64,000 nt of DNA. Origin: Chara braunii (taxonomy: Eukaryota > Streptophyta > Charophyceae > Charales > Characeae). Below the pieces are notes generated by a model. The model was given only the letters and a program-made list of their open reading frames with translations. It did no database searches and was not told the origin of the DNA. The DNA is taken from assembly GCA_003427395.1 (NCBI GenBank), contig BFEA01000195.1:2438666-2502665 (forward strand), written 5' to 3'. Both the position numbers and the translations under genes were made by a program. Positions 10,856-22,599 of this stretch are shown here, piece after piece. The stretch's first letter is position 1; each line of letters begins with the position of its first letter.

Positions 10856-13800
10856 TATGGCATCATCCAGTTGAGTGTGATTGTAGGTGAGGGGCAAAGA
10901 GTGGTTGAGATGCAACAGGGTATGACAGGGAAAGACGAGGGGAAAAAGAGGAAGGGGGGACTGACACAATGAGACGGTAATGGATGGATAATGGCCGAAA
11001 CGGAGAAGGTTATGATTACTAAATGCTAAGTTCTCTTCCCCCAAATTACCTCCTTTCATCAAAGTATCCCCTGTTCAAGGGAAAAAAGGGTAAATGTAAA
11101 AGAAAAAATCATTTATCTTTTGATTAAGTTTATGCTCGATGGAGATTGACAATCCATAAATCATAAGTTCAACACATAGTTTTAACTAAATGAAAAGGGG
11201 CGCGTTGAATGACACATGAGTAAACTGTATTTTCACGCCCTTCATTTGGGTCATTACCATTATTCTTGGGTTATAATATGAGAAATGATGGACTCTATAC
11301 TCGACAATCGGTAAAACTTCGTTGAATAAGTCTACTCATTTGGCTTGCTAGGGGATGAAATATGGCAATCGCGAAAGAAAATACTAATCAAAAGGATTGA
11401 ACAGACTCCGTAAAGCAAGATGTTGATGGCAACTCTCTGAGCTCATGCCTAATAACCAAAGGACATATGCGACATTATCTTTATCATTCTCAGTGGTTAT
11501 GCTGGACGACTCTTTCTGGACAAGGCTAAGGCCGTAAGAACCATGTGCCCTATTTTGTGAATGACTCAACACCGACAGTACATAGCACGCTATTTAAATG
11601 ATACTCACTATAAACGACACCTCAAAATCTTGTTTGAAATAAAGTCTTGGAAAGTTGCCTATGTCCGAGAACAGTCAGTGTGGTGCGTGAAGCAACAGCA
11701 GATGATCCGCTAAGAGGCCTCGGGTGAGTAGTTGATTAGCAAAACAACAGTGGACAATCTGTTGAGGGGCTAGCAGTGAACTTTTGATGAAACAGACTTA
11801 GCAACATGGCTCGCACAGTAAAAAAAAAAGTCCCAACAACGTTCGAGGGACTGCAAGGATTAATAGTATTCCGACGGATGTGTGTGGGATGGAAATGCTT
11901 TTCATAACGCCTAGGTAAAAAAAAGTGAACAGATCGAATTTAACTGAGTCGTATTCAATATTTGTTCCTGCTCAGAGAGAGAAACAAGTCCTCTTCCGTC
12001 TGCGACTAGGATCCTTGGTAGCGACTATAAAAAGAAAAATATAAATAGATAATCAACGTGACTAACCGCCAGCAACTAAACCATTGGTAAATAACCTCGA
12101 CGTTCAAACAACCACTCAGCCGAGAGCAAAGTGTCAAAAGTCAAGGGATCACTGTGAAATGATGTACCAATCCGTCCCTTATTGTGGGAAGCCTCATAAC
12201 CTCGGAATAAGAGTACGGCTATACATACAAGTTCACACATTGCTTAATCATTGGACCGCTATTGTCTTGGGACCGATAGAGGTCGGCCTACCACATGCTA
12301 CTTAGTAAGCCTCGATACACATTATTTCCTTATGTTATTCAAGACCCCGTCACACACAAAGTCTTTCTTGCCTTCGTCGGTTGAGTACAGAGTTTGAGTA
12401 CCTGTACCCTCTATTTGAACAAAGTTCACTAAGAGATGAACTATAATGAGTACAGTACTAACGATCAGAGCAACGAGTTCGTCTGCCGACTGTGAAACAA
12501 CTTGGTATTATCTGTTTAGACCAGTGTGATAATAAATGGGTTACTACTCTAATTCGTCGCTCTGATGGACGTGAGATATACCAGTGGAATCAGCTTCTGC
12601 GATTGCAGGGTCCGAGGGGTGAATCACCAGGGAAGGGAACGAAAATTTAGGGAAAATGGTCGTGTGATTGCTAAGCTCTTATCCTGATTGGGATTGAGAG
12701 ATAAGTTCCCGAAAAAGGTAATGCGAAGGACCAGTGCATCGTGAGGCATTCTTCGCTCGTCCACTTCGTGATACACAAATTTGTGATCTGGCTATTATCA
12801 CGGAGCTCCCTACATAGCTCGTCTGGTTGCCTTTCTGATGCCTCGCGATCACCTGCTCTGCGTAAAGAACGTTGTATCCGACAACTTCCCTTGCTGAGAT
12901 GAATTGGTTTTGATAACTGTTAGTTGTGGAGACTGCCTAGTATAAGCACGGTGGAGTACCCGAATGACGGCATAGACCGTGATTCCATAATAAATTACTT
13001 ATTTAGCCAATTACTCGTTATTCTCACTGCTTCTGCAGCTCACATATGTGTTTTTCCCGTCGTCTAAAGAGAGAGAGACCATGGCGTCCATGATACTCTA
13101 CGCGGTACTTGGCTTAGGTTCGCCACCCAAAGCTCGTAGTGCAGAGAGCTATAATAACCAAAAACATCCACAATCTTAAGTTTGTCACGGTCTTCATCGA
13201 TCACCTATCGCTAATCGCAGACCTAAGCAATTTTCTCAGGAACCCCTATCGATAAGGATTTATTCCCGTGTTTGTCAGCCGTTTGATCCAAGGCTAAAGC
13301 AATGGGTTTTTGTCGAGGAGTGGGGGACAAAGTACACTAAGAGTGACATGCGCGCTATACTGGGACAAAACAGAAGGCTGAGCCGAAAATGTTGTCAAGG
13401 ACATCCACTGTCATCTGGAGTTAATGATGGAGAAAGCTCTAGGGTTAGTGAGGGACCAGAAGTTCATTGAGTATACCTTCTATTTCCACATAACAGACTG
13501 GGATTCATACAACAACCTTTCATTTGTTGGGTTAGTCGACCACGCAAGGGAGGTTATCGGTAATCAAAAGTGAATCATGCGTTACTACCACTATCGGACC
13601 AGATCTGGTCACCCACACTTAAGTGGCCTGAGCGGGGTGACTCCGAGGCTGACTACTTTGCATTTAATGTATTAGGAATCAGACTAGAGACAAGTCGTGA
13701 TCAGATGAACTCTGTACCTTCAGAATCCAGGCAGAGAAGTAATCAACACAGTCGCGCAATTGAGACAGTCAAGTAAATTAAAGAGATCATCAGAACACAA

Positions 13801-13914
13801 CAGCGGTTGTCATCCACATGAGTACGATCCATTCATTTCTTGAAAGTGGGTTAGGCTTTGCCAGCCTCAATCAGATTGCTCTTAAGGAGTCCTTTCAGTA
13901 TCAATATGTTTGTG

Positions 13915-14335
13915 CAACAAATTTCATCAAGAAGACTTGTAAGTCTTTGTTGTCCTCACTGAGTTTGCAAGAGGTACCATTCACGACCTGAGGGTTTACT
14001 TGAAGAAAGGTAAGGAAACCCATGAGCACTTCGACTCAGTCTAGATCTCGACAATCAAGTATCTTGAAGAGAAGGAGAGAGAATTTGATAAGAAAGGTAC
14101 CACGCTGATCCATAGTTCTTATTGGGTTGAACTGGTAGATCTGTCCAGAAGGTATATCTCTCCTGCAGTGGTTGACTACGAGGCAATCACCGAGCCATCC
14201 GAGTTTCGACATCTCTGACGAGGGATTTTCTCTCAACCATATCTCCCTACTAAATGGGGGGAGTTTCGTGCTATGGTAGATTTTCGTATCATGGAACTTG
14301 GATGGAAGTGCCCAGAACTAGCAAGCTTCAGGTGA
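13915..14335 (+). pseudogene. LTR-encoded unrecognised domain, copy A (broken)
   Basis: Plus-strand frames read FVVLTEFARGTIHDLRVYLK and continue, with stops, to YISPAVVDYEA and FSQPYLPT. The same protein is open in LTR copy B (33752-34183). Copy A has a stop after HFDSV and another near FRHL, and lacks 21 codons that copy B has, an in-frame loss. I do not recognise the family. It shares the signature VLT-F...(D/N)(I/V/L)R-Y(V/L) with the domains encoded in internal regions D and E. Confidence 0.6.
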
Positions 14336-14717
14336 ATCTACATCGAGAGACCAACACCTTAGAGAGTACGAAGACCTAGCCCGAAGCACGAGAAACGTAC
14401 AACAAAATGATAATTGAGTGTGAGGTTCAGAGGGATGAGTGAGGACTCTTGACTAGTGTTGGTCATGCTCTCTTCATGTGTACTTTCTGAAATTATTATG
14501 AGTTTTCACCGAGAGTCACTCTTCCCTCATTTATTTACTTGTCTCTGCCCAAGTCAGTTAGTCTTCCTTCATCTACATTGCCTTTGTTTTAATGATCGTG
14601 TCACAGTTCTTAAAATTAATAAATTAGCAAAATTGATGCATGCGTGACATACCAGAATTTCTATAATTATTGATTGCATGATTCTTTGTTGTTCCGAATC
14701 AAAATAAAAGATTTCTA

Positions 14718-14760
14718 GGACCGGGAACCGGCGAAAACCGTAATGGAAGGGTCTTGCTCG
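14718..14760 (+). other. decayed primer-binding-site region of D
   Basis: Directly after LTR A comes GGACCGGGAACCGGCG, which aligns with the better-preserved PBS-like sequence before internal region E (43137-43165). From here on D and E are homologous. Confidence 0.5.
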
Positions 14761-15289
14761 AAGCCAGACGCACACAACGGGAAGAGATTTGCTTCAATTA
14801 AATTAAATTAACTTATTTATTGCAAACATCATCATCCAAAATCCTGGGTGACATCCTGTTGGCTTTCCTGTTTCCCAAAGAGGCCTGACTGGGAAAAGTA
14901 TGACAAAAATGACGTCGTTGCCGTGGACATGAAAATTTTTCATTTCCGGAACGAACCTAGGTCAGTATCAACTTTCAGATTTTGATTAGGACTTGAGAAC
15001 TGTTGACAGTTTCTGAATTTTTTAGAGTGATTCTATTATTTTGATTAGGACATCATTTTCTTGGAAATTCTCTGTTGCTAATTGGGTCTTATCTCTTCAT
15101 GTGTGACGTACCACACTGAATCAGAGGAGGAGACTGACTTTACTTATAGGAGGAGATTAAACCTGATCACAGGTACTATGCCTTATGAGCCCTAGATGTC
15201 CTTGAAGAACTTAGAAAGAAGAAAACAAGTTGGAGGGTAAGAGATTTCATCAAAAATGCTAACTGCTGGTTCACTAAAGAAGTTGAGTC

Positions 15290-15550
15290 TCTCAGAATTT
15301 ACTATTAAAGGGGTATTCCCCTATCAGTATGAACCACTCTGGCAGTTCGACCATCTGTGTAGTGCTAGCTCACTTCTTGGAGGGAGATATCTATGATATT
15401 CGTCCCTACGTCAAGAAGGGAGGCTGCAATGATGGTGAGCCCTTTAACTGGCTATGGGAAATTACTGTTCAGTCTATCTACGATGAAAAAGGCAGATCTA
15501 ATAAGGCGAAACAAGAGAGTGGAATGAGGGCTAATGACTGTAACCTATGA
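15290..15550 (+). pseudogene. internal region D, repeated-domain unit 1
   Basis: A 73-codon open frame (15329-15550) contains STICVVLAHFLEGDIYDIRP followed by YVKKGG and EPFNWLWEITVQSIYDEKG. The equivalent part of E is at 43695-43910. The ...VVL..F..(G)D.YDIR.YVKK core matches the LTR-encoded domain and units 2-4 downstream. I do not know this protein. It precedes gag, so it may be an N-terminal extension of gag or a separate accessory protein. Confidence 0.55.
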
Positions 15551-15653
15551 GACAATTCCAATTTCTCTTATTCCTTAGAGTTATTGTAACGGAACTAATT
15601 GATTGCCAACAATTAATATGGTACTAAGGTGGAAGAAATCAGAAGGTTGCCAT

Positions 15654-16265
15654 GAGAGCAAGAAAAATATCAGCAGAGGAAATCAGACAAAGAATATTGT
15701 AATTTAGCAGTGGTTCAGGTCCAAGCAAGGAAAATGTGGAGTGACACTTGAGATCACTAAACACTTTAAGTGAGAAAGAAGTGTTCCCATATAAGATTGT
15801 CGAGTATGAGATGGTTGAGAGTGGATGAGAGCAGAAACGATTCTATGTTCTGACATTTCACTTTACAGACCTGGACACATATGATGTAAGAATTTATGTA
15901 TAAAGAACGGTGTCTATAGGAGTTGTTCGAGATTTGTCGAGGAAGTTCTACTGAAAGAGAAGGAGAAACTTGAGAAAAAAAATAAGTGTTTCATTGGATC
16001 TACTCAGTTTGCTATCTTTGAGGGATTCTCAATTCCTCCTTTACCTGATATTTTGTCAAGAAATAACTGGTCTGCTGTGATTGAGTTTGCATTAATAGTG
16101 AGAAGAGACAAAAAACACAAATGAGCCGACCATACATACCTCCAAAAGTGAGACCCTGGATTAGGTTAGGAAGAGGATATAGGAGGCTGAGTAAGGAAGA
16201 TTCTGATAAACTGCTCAATTCTCCTAATTCTATAACAAGGAGAAGTGTGATTCTCTACGCAATTG
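15654..16265 (+). pseudogene. internal region D, repeated-domain unit 2
   Basis: This begins MRARKISAEEIRQRI, continues through YKIVEYEMVE and RFYVLTFHFTDLDTYDVRIY, then STQFAIFEGFSIPPLPDILS and NWSAVIEFAL. Several stops interrupt it. The equivalent in E (44105-44410) is open over its first 100 codons. At 15945 the reading runs straight through the site where E carries a TIR element, so this copy shows the empty site. Function unknown. Confidence 0.55.
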
Positions 16266-16299
16266 TGAGGTATGAGGCACAAAAGAATCTGGGATGATG

Positions 16300-16956
16300 A
16301 CTTGATGATATGTATGTTCTTACCTACTATTTTATTGACCTTGATGAGTTTGATTTTGAGATCTACGTGCCACGACATAGGTTTGAAGAGTGTAGAAGTA
16401 ATCGATGCTGGCAACGAGCATCAGATATTGTGCATGACGAAAAAAGAAGACTTGAACAAGTAGGGGAGAGTTTCTCTTGGAGTACCTATGTTATGTCTTT
16501 TATTAGGGTACCGTCGCCACATGTTGAAGGGCTTATATTTTCAAGGAATAATTGGTCAGTCATGATAGATTTCGTATGAAAGGTGAACAGAGCTCAAGAA
16601 GACTCATCAGCAAGGATAACTTGTGTGAGAGGCAGACTTTATGAAGTAACTTGGTCGAATAATCCCTTTGTAATTTTGAGGTTCGAGACTTGTGGAAGAG
16701 GACGAATAATATTTAACGTTCAAGTGGTCAATTTTTTTAACACCGGGAGCCTAGGCGTGAGAATTTACGCTCCAGCATGTCTAGAGAAGGAAGTTGATTA
16801 TTTGGAATGCCGGCTTAAAGCTTATATCAGTCTTATAAGAACAAAAAAGTCACTTAAAAAATTACAGAGGAAAGTAAATTCGGGAGAAGGAATAAGGCAA
16901 TTTGAGAGACTCCCTAGGTTTTTAACTACTGATGGCTTAGACGACAGGAGAGACTG
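16300..16956 (+). pseudogene. internal region D, repeated-domain units 3 and 4, first copy
   Basis: Unit 3 (16310-16579) is an 89-codon frame with MYVLTYYFIDLDEFDFEIYV, PRHRFEECRS and SPHVEGLIFSRNNWSVMIDF. Unit 4 (16583-16956) is open and reads NNPFVILRFETCGRGRIIF, GSLGVRIYAPACLEKEVDYL and KKSLKKLQRK, ending FERLPRF...DRRDW. Both share the hydrophobic-R-Y core of the other units, unit 4 only weakly. Unit 4 is cut at GAGAGACTG, where a truncated TIR element begins. These are the best-preserved copies of units 3 and 4 in the window. Function unknown. Confidence 0.6.
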
Positions 16957-17256
16957 GTGCTAATTTCTTTTACGCTACTCGTACTCAAGCCCCGTATGAT
17001 TTTAAAAAAAAAAAATTACTGTTTTTATTATTTTTCTCGAAATCTAATAAGAATCTGCACATGGTGCCCGGACAAATATTGCTTGTTTTGGGATGTTACA
17101 CCACATATATTTTTTTTGGAGTTTTTGGATGACTTTATTTATTATTATTATTATTTTTCCCCGTACGGGTCATACGGGGGCGTACAAGTTCCCGTACAGA
17201 TATTATGTGTACGTTTCGTACGGAAAGACCCCGTACGTGTACGTTCAGTAACATAG
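16957..17256 (+). mobile_element. 5'-truncated hAT-like TIR element
   Basis: This is closely similar to the right 290 bp of the complete element at 44419-44759, including the GTACGGG words and the end ACATAG followed by GTTGTACT. About 45 bp of the left end are missing and it is joined directly to the end of domain unit 4. The right flank GTTGTACT is the same target site used in E. Confidence 0.8.
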
Positions 17257-18275
17257 GTTGTACTGAAAGAGAAAGAAATACTTGAGACATAAAATAAGTG
17301 TTTTATTAGATCTACTCAGTTTGCTATCTTTGAGGGATTCTCAACTCCTCCTTTACCTGATATTTTGTCAAGAAAAAGTTGGTCTGATGTGATTGAGTTT
17401 GCACTAAAAGTAAGAAAAGATCAAAAACACAAATGAGCCGACCATACGTACCTCCAAAAGTGAGACTCTGGATTAGGTTGGAACGAGGATATAGGAGACT
17501 AAGTAACGAGGATTCTGATAAACTGCCTAATTCTCTTAATTATATCACAAGGAGAACTGTGATTCACTACGAAATTGTAACGTATGAGGCACTAAAGAAT
17601 CTGGGATGAGAACTTGATGGTATGTATGTTCTTAGCTGTTTTTTTATTTACCTTCATGAGTTTAATATTGGGATCTACGTGCCACGACATAGGTTTGAAG
17701 AGTGTAGAAGTAGTCGATGCTGGCAACGAGCATCAGGTATTGTGCGTGAAAGAGAAGACTTGAACAAGCAGGGGAGAGTTTCTCTTGGAATACCAATGTT
17801 AGGTATTTTACTGGGGTACCGTCCCCACATGTTGAAAGACTTATGTTTTAAGGAATAATTGGTCAGTCATGATAAATTTTGTATGGAAGGTGAAAAAGAC
17901 TTAAGAAGAATACTCTTATCAGCAAGGATAATTGTTGTGAGAGGCAGACTTTATGAGGTAACTGGGTCGAATTATCCCTTTGTAATTTAGAGGTGCGAGA
18001 CCTGTGTAAGAGGGCGAATAATATTTAACATTTCAGTGGTCAAATTCATTAACACCGACAGCTTGAACGTGATAATTTACGCTTTAGCATGCCTAGGGAA
18101 GGAAGTTGATTATTTGAAAAGTCGGCTTGGAGCGTATATCACTCTTATAAGAATAAAAAGGTGATTGAAAAAAATACAAAGGAAAGCAACTTCGGGAGAA
18201 GGAAAAAGGCAATTTGAGAGACTCCCTAACTTTTCAACTACTGATGGCTTTGTCGACAGGAAAGACTGAACGTCT
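17257..18275 (+). pseudogene. internal region D, units 2 (part)-4, second tandem copy
   Basis: From GTTGTACTGAAAGAG onward the sequence repeats 15945-16956: the end of unit 2, unit 3 (17622-17858, MYVLSCFFIYLHEFNIGIYV) and unit 4 (about 17940-18270). It carries more stops than the first copy. It is a direct duplication of about 1.0 kb separated by the truncated TIR element. Confidence 0.75.
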
Positions 18276-19060
18276 CTTCTGGAAATCATTGTCGTAGTAG
18301 ATAACGCAAGGCAGAGTGACTCCATAGTGGTGATAAAGTCTTTACTCTTAAAAACTTTTGAACACCAGTTTAAGATCCCTGACTGAAAATTTTCAGATAT
18401 CTATCTTTCCAAACATTGTCCATAGTGATTGATAATGTCAGGTTCTATTAAATAACTAATGTTCGGAGTCGTATTGGAAGGAAGAGTGGTCAAGACATAA
18501 GAGACTCTTCGGATCTTAGACAGGAGCCTCTCTACTTTCGTTGAGTTTGAGTTTTTGTAACCTTTCATTAATCGAATGAGAGACTCTACCATGAGAGCCG
18601 TTACTAACCAGACTGTGACTAACTATTTACTAAAAGTGGTGGAAGTAGAGATTATTGAGAGAGTATCATATCACTCTTATAGAGAATGAGTCTCTCGTGT
18701 CAAAAGAATTAACAGCGGTTCGTAAATCATGCAATTTAACTATGAGATCATAAACTTGACACGATACTTTATGATCCGAGGTATTGTGAAAGGGTATAAC
18801 AGAAGATTGAGCAGGAATGATGAAAGATAAATGATTGAAAGTTATATTGGAAGACTGAGAAAAATTGTGTTGCCTTCGATCACCAACCAGTCTATTATTG
18901 CCTACACTCTCTACGTGCAAAACTCCCAAGGGGTAGAGCAAAGAGGAGAGGAGAGATTCGAACATTCTCTCTTGCGAGAAGAGTTAGAGATTGAAAGTAA
19001 GAAGGTTGAGGTTAAAAGTGACAGGAAGAGAGATAAGAAGAGTGTCAGGGAGAGTTTATG
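18276..19060 (+). pseudogene. internal region D, pre-gag segment (unit 5)
   Basis: Decayed frames correspond to the open frame at 46986-47339 in E. The preserved part at 18831-19050 reads ESYIGRLRKIVLPSITNQSI then AYTLYVQNSQGVEQ and a charged, coiled-coil-like tail rich in Glu, Lys and Arg. Function unknown. It leads directly into gag. Confidence 0.5.
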
Positions 19061-20040
19061 GTTAAAATGGCAGGACGAGGGAGACCTAGTTCTTCTGCTG
19101 TGATTCATGAAGAAGCTCTAGTTGGTGTTATACGAGAACTGGTTGAGAGGGTTGACACAATAAAAGGAGGGTCAGATATTGCAAGAACAAAGAGACCAGA
19201 TTAGAAGATTTCATTCTTCAGAGGACCCAGGTAAATCATTTCTTGGATGAATATGAATTATTTGGGCTCAATTATGGTTGGACAAACAAACAATCACTTA
19301 AGGACCTTCTATCATACTGTGACATTGACTCAAGGTTGGTTGTTCAAGAGTTGATGGAAGGGGCTACAAATGGGAGGAAGTCAAAAAGAGGATGAAAAAA
19401 AAAAATTTAAAGGACTTTCCTAACCACTACCAAGGATCTTATCAAAATCAGAAGAACTAAGTATGACACCTTCAATGTCTTCCTTCAAACTTACATCTGA
19501 AGAGTCAGGAGAATCCCATATTTGGATGAGGCTCAAAGATGCCATATCTTTATGACCAATTTACGGGTAATGAGAGATAGACTGTTCTCAATCGAACTCA
19601 ACATTACCCTCTCAGATGAGATGAAATGATTGCAATAGTCCGAACTTTGTCAATGGACTCACACAAAAAGTGGTGACTGGATCAGATCAGTACATTGACT
19701 AAAGACTAGAAGACCGAGAATGGTATGAGGAGAGGGAATAATTTGAGTGTTGGAAATCTTATTCAATGAGTTATGGCCAATTACATGTCTGCTAACCATG
19801 TTGCTGAAGAAAAAATAAAAAAGAAGGTTGAAAGTAAAGATGAAGATGATGATGATGATGACTATGGTAAGAGAGGATATTCCTCTATGTCAAAAAAGAA
19901 TAGCGGAAATGGTGGAAAAGAAAACAGAGAAAAGAAAAGTATGATGAGCGTCCAAGGAAGAGTTTTGTCTGTTATTATTGAGGTGATGAAGGTCATACTA
20001 CTAGCTACTATAAACCTCTAGAGGAGGATGTGAAAAGTAG
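19061..20040 (+). pseudogene. gag remnant with CCHC zinc knuckle, region D
   Basis: The capsid-like part reads HEEALVGVIRELVERVDTIK then FLQTYI, VRRIPYLDEAQRCHIFMTNL and RVMRDRLFSIELNITL with stops between, and an acidic Asp run follows. A zinc knuckle follows at about 19970: C-Y-Y-stop-G-D-E-G-H-T-T-S-Y-Y, where the second Cys codon is now TGA and the last Cys is Tyr. The E copy has lost the first Cys instead, so the two copies together point to an ancestral C-x2-C-x4-H-x4-C knuckle. Gag would have formed the particle and bound element RNA. Confidence 0.75.
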
Positions 20041-20091
20041 GGTGGCTAAGAATGATGCAAAGGGTCAGTATGTGATAGTTCATAGAACAAA

Positions 20092-20860
20092 TTGGATCCC
20101 AGACATCCTGGAGTTATGAGACTTCTTGCCCTAATATATGAAGAGAAGATGAAGAAAAAGATGAAGAGAAAGACCAATATAAATGTTCACTTCTTTATCG
20201 GTGAATTTCCTGAAGAGCTTATGCAAAAAACTGTCGACTATCTTTCATTGATTGAATTGCCTCTACAATCTCTAACTTTACTGGAAGACACGACGGACAA
20301 TGTTTTTTCAAATGGGTTATCATTAGGGGAGAGTTCTGCTTCTCAGATTTCTTCTAAGTTAGTAGCATTTTCACCTAGCGAGCCCGCCTGTTCAGCCAAC
20401 ATGATGTCTTTCGAGGGTGATCTACCACCGAAACTCATCATGGAACCCAGTGAGGTAATTGGAGTCGTGAGGAATCTTCAAGCACGTTGCACACCTCAAA
20501 TGATAGAGGAAAAGAAGAGAAGAACGACCGAAGAGACTCTAATTAACATTCTTGATGATCAAGAAACAAACCCTCAATTTTTAAGAAGAGTGAGCAAGGG
20601 GAGAAGATAAAATTCATCCTCAAGGGTGAGTTGGAAGGTGGCATTGTAATCACGGATGTCATTACAAAAATGTTAGAAGAAAGAGAAGTGACTTTGTCAT
20701 TTAAAGAGACAATGATGCTAGAACCAAAGTCGAGAGAGGAACTCAAGAAGTTAATTGATAAGAAAATAATAGAAGTTAATTATAAAGGATCAGTCTTTCC
20801 CAGCCAAGTCAACATGGGTTGTGGGTATTTAACTATCTACATTAATCAGGTGAAAATCTG
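20092..20860 (+). pseudogene. gag-protease linker, region D
   Basis: Two adjacent frames (20092-20610, 172 codons; 20631-20861) read through KTVDYLSLIELPLQSLTLLE, FSPSEPACSANMMSFEGDLP and VITDVITKMLEEREVTLSFK to EELKKLIDKKI, separated by a frameshift near 20610. The E equivalent (48556-49209) is one open frame of 217 codons. A segment with the pattern EVTLS-(L/F)-(R/K)-E followed by a short basic region precedes the protease in a Ty3/gypsy lineage that I recall chiefly from fungi. It sits just before the DSGAE protease motif. Confidence 0.65.
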
Positions 20861-21412
20861 AGCCCTAGTGGATTCTGGGGCAGAAATGATACTTATCTCT
20901 TAGAGGGCTATGAAAGTCTGTAACCTGACCATTGATAGGTCATCAAAGCGAATATTAAGTTATATTGCTGGCAACTCTTCGTGGCATGGTTTGTTGACAA
21001 CTGGCCTATCAAGGTTGGAATTATGTCGGTCGAATTATTGAGATTCGTGGTGTCAGACCTAGACCATGATTGTATTCTGGAACTCCATTCTTACACAGGA
21101 CGAAAGTTGTCCAGTTTTTCAGTCATACGGGGTCATCGACTTGGAAGATCTGGAAACAGCACAGGAACAGACCTTTATGGTCTGTACATCTCATCATCAT
21201 AAGCATAAGATATCAACCAACTCAATCAGAAGAAAAAAAATTATTGAGAAGATAAGGAAGATAAAAGAAAACGATAAGCAAAAAGTCAAGGAGAAAGTTT
21301 CAGTTGATATTAATCAAATTTCGAAAATGATGAAAGTTATTCGCAAGCTCAAAGATGAAGATGGACAGATTGAAGCGTTCAAGAAGGTTGTTGAGACTGC
21401 TAAGAGCTGAAA
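20861..21412 (+). pseudogene. retroviral-type aspartic protease remnant, region D
   Basis: ALVDSGAEMILIS with the active-site Asp at 20871-20873 marks the protease, which would have cleaved gag-pol. A stop lies three codons before ALVDSGAE and another directly after MILIS. Frame shifts follow, and a lysine-rich tail (21200-21412) runs toward RT. The E copy (49254 on) is better preserved. Confidence 0.75.
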
Positions 21413-21499
21413 AATTGAATTAAAGTTTGCATCAACTCATCTTTTCTTAGGAAAATAACCACTTGGTAAAATAAAAAATACAAGTCGAAGGGGGTAAAG

Positions 21500-22560
21500 A
21501 AGAACGCAGTGGCAGTCCTAATTGAAAAGGATTATGACAAAGCACTTCAAAAGAAAGGAGAATTATCAAAGCATTAAGAAAATCTGTGAAATTCGAGAAC
21601 TGAGTCACTAGGAAGAGATTTGTCATAGTGCAGATAGAGTCAAATCAATTTATCTTGCCTAAAGATAAAAAATACATCTTTAAAGCGTGTCAAGAATTCT
21701 CTGGAGCATTTCTCTTTAATGACGAGGAGAGAGGGTGGTTGAACGTGGATATGATCAAAATGACAAACAATTTAAAAGTTGATCATATTCCATGGAATGA
21801 TAAACCGGCCAAGATGGTTATGAAGGAAGAAGCAGTGACAGTGAAGTATCTTGATTAAAAAATTGTCTCCAATGTTGTCGAACTTACTGACGGTCTGTAT
21901 GTTGACCACTGGTTTTGTTTTTGGAAACCAGGGGGTGAACTTAGATAGATACAAAATATTTAGAAGCTCAACTAAGTAACGTTACGTGATGCAGGTAACC
22001 TTTTTAATGTTGATCTCCTTTCTGAATCCTTTGTTGGTCGATGCATTTATTCTTTAATTGATTTATATTATGGCAATGATCAGTTTCTCATTGATCCCAC
22101 TAAGCGACCAATGACTTCCATGCGCATGGTGATGGACCTCATTTAAATGTGCGTGGTACCTCTAGGTTGGACCAATGGTTTCGCAGTGGTTCAAAGGGAT
22201 ATGATCCAAGTCATGCAAGGCATCTCACATGAATAATTAGTCCTTACATTGATGATAATCTTGTGAAAGGACCCCTAGTAAGAGACAAGACATTGGTCGC
22301 TGATGAAGTCTGAAAGTTTGTCTAGAACATGCTGAAGGAGTAAAGATGGTCCTAAAGAGACTTAAGACACACAACATGACTGCTAGTGGACCAAAGTTCC
22401 TTCTCTTTCAAGCTGAGGTAATCATTTTGGGCTTCAGATGTTTCTCCAAGGGTAGGAGCCCTGACCCCAAAAAGATAAATACAATTTGAACTGGTCTCCG
22501 TCACCCAAGCGAGTGATATACGTCATAAGTTTTTTGGATGTTTGTGGGTTCTGAATTATT
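21500..22560 (+). pseudogene. reverse transcriptase remnant, region D
   Basis: Reads QFILPKDKKYIFKACQEFSG, then HWFCFWKPGGELR, VTLRDAGNLFNVDLLSESFV, YGNDQFLIDPTKRPMTSMRM, a PLGWTN...VQRDM segment and PYIDDNLVKGP, with the catalytic YIDD at 22245-22256. RFVWEH-like, FQAEVIILGFRCFSKGRSPD and ISFLDVCGF follow. At least six stops or frameshifts interrupt it. This RT copied element RNA into DNA. The PYIDD-x-x-VKGP context is unlike the YLDDILVFS of the chromovirus remnant at 63007 in this window. Confidence 0.85.
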
Positions 22561-22599
22561 TTTATTCCTCATTTTGCAACCGTTGCAGAGACTTCAAGA

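Larger units (their letters stand above)
7219..14717 (+). mobile_element. giant LTR copy A (candidate 5' LTR)
   Basis: This block aligns along its length with 27542-35142 and its first 750 bp also align with 56241-56982. In the other two copies the block begins TGTCGGAGGG; here the first bases have decayed to TTTCGGAGGG. Homology to B ends at ...AAAATAAAAGATT, immediately before a primer-binding-site-like sequence, which is why I read it as an LTR and not as a segmental duplication. By eye it differs from B at roughly one base in ten, so it is old. It carries a TTA microsatellite (about 7799-7857), an extra block at about 10337-10855 and a coding remnant near its 3' end. The length of 7.5 kb is extreme for an LTR. 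No target duplication is visible. Confidence 0.72.
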
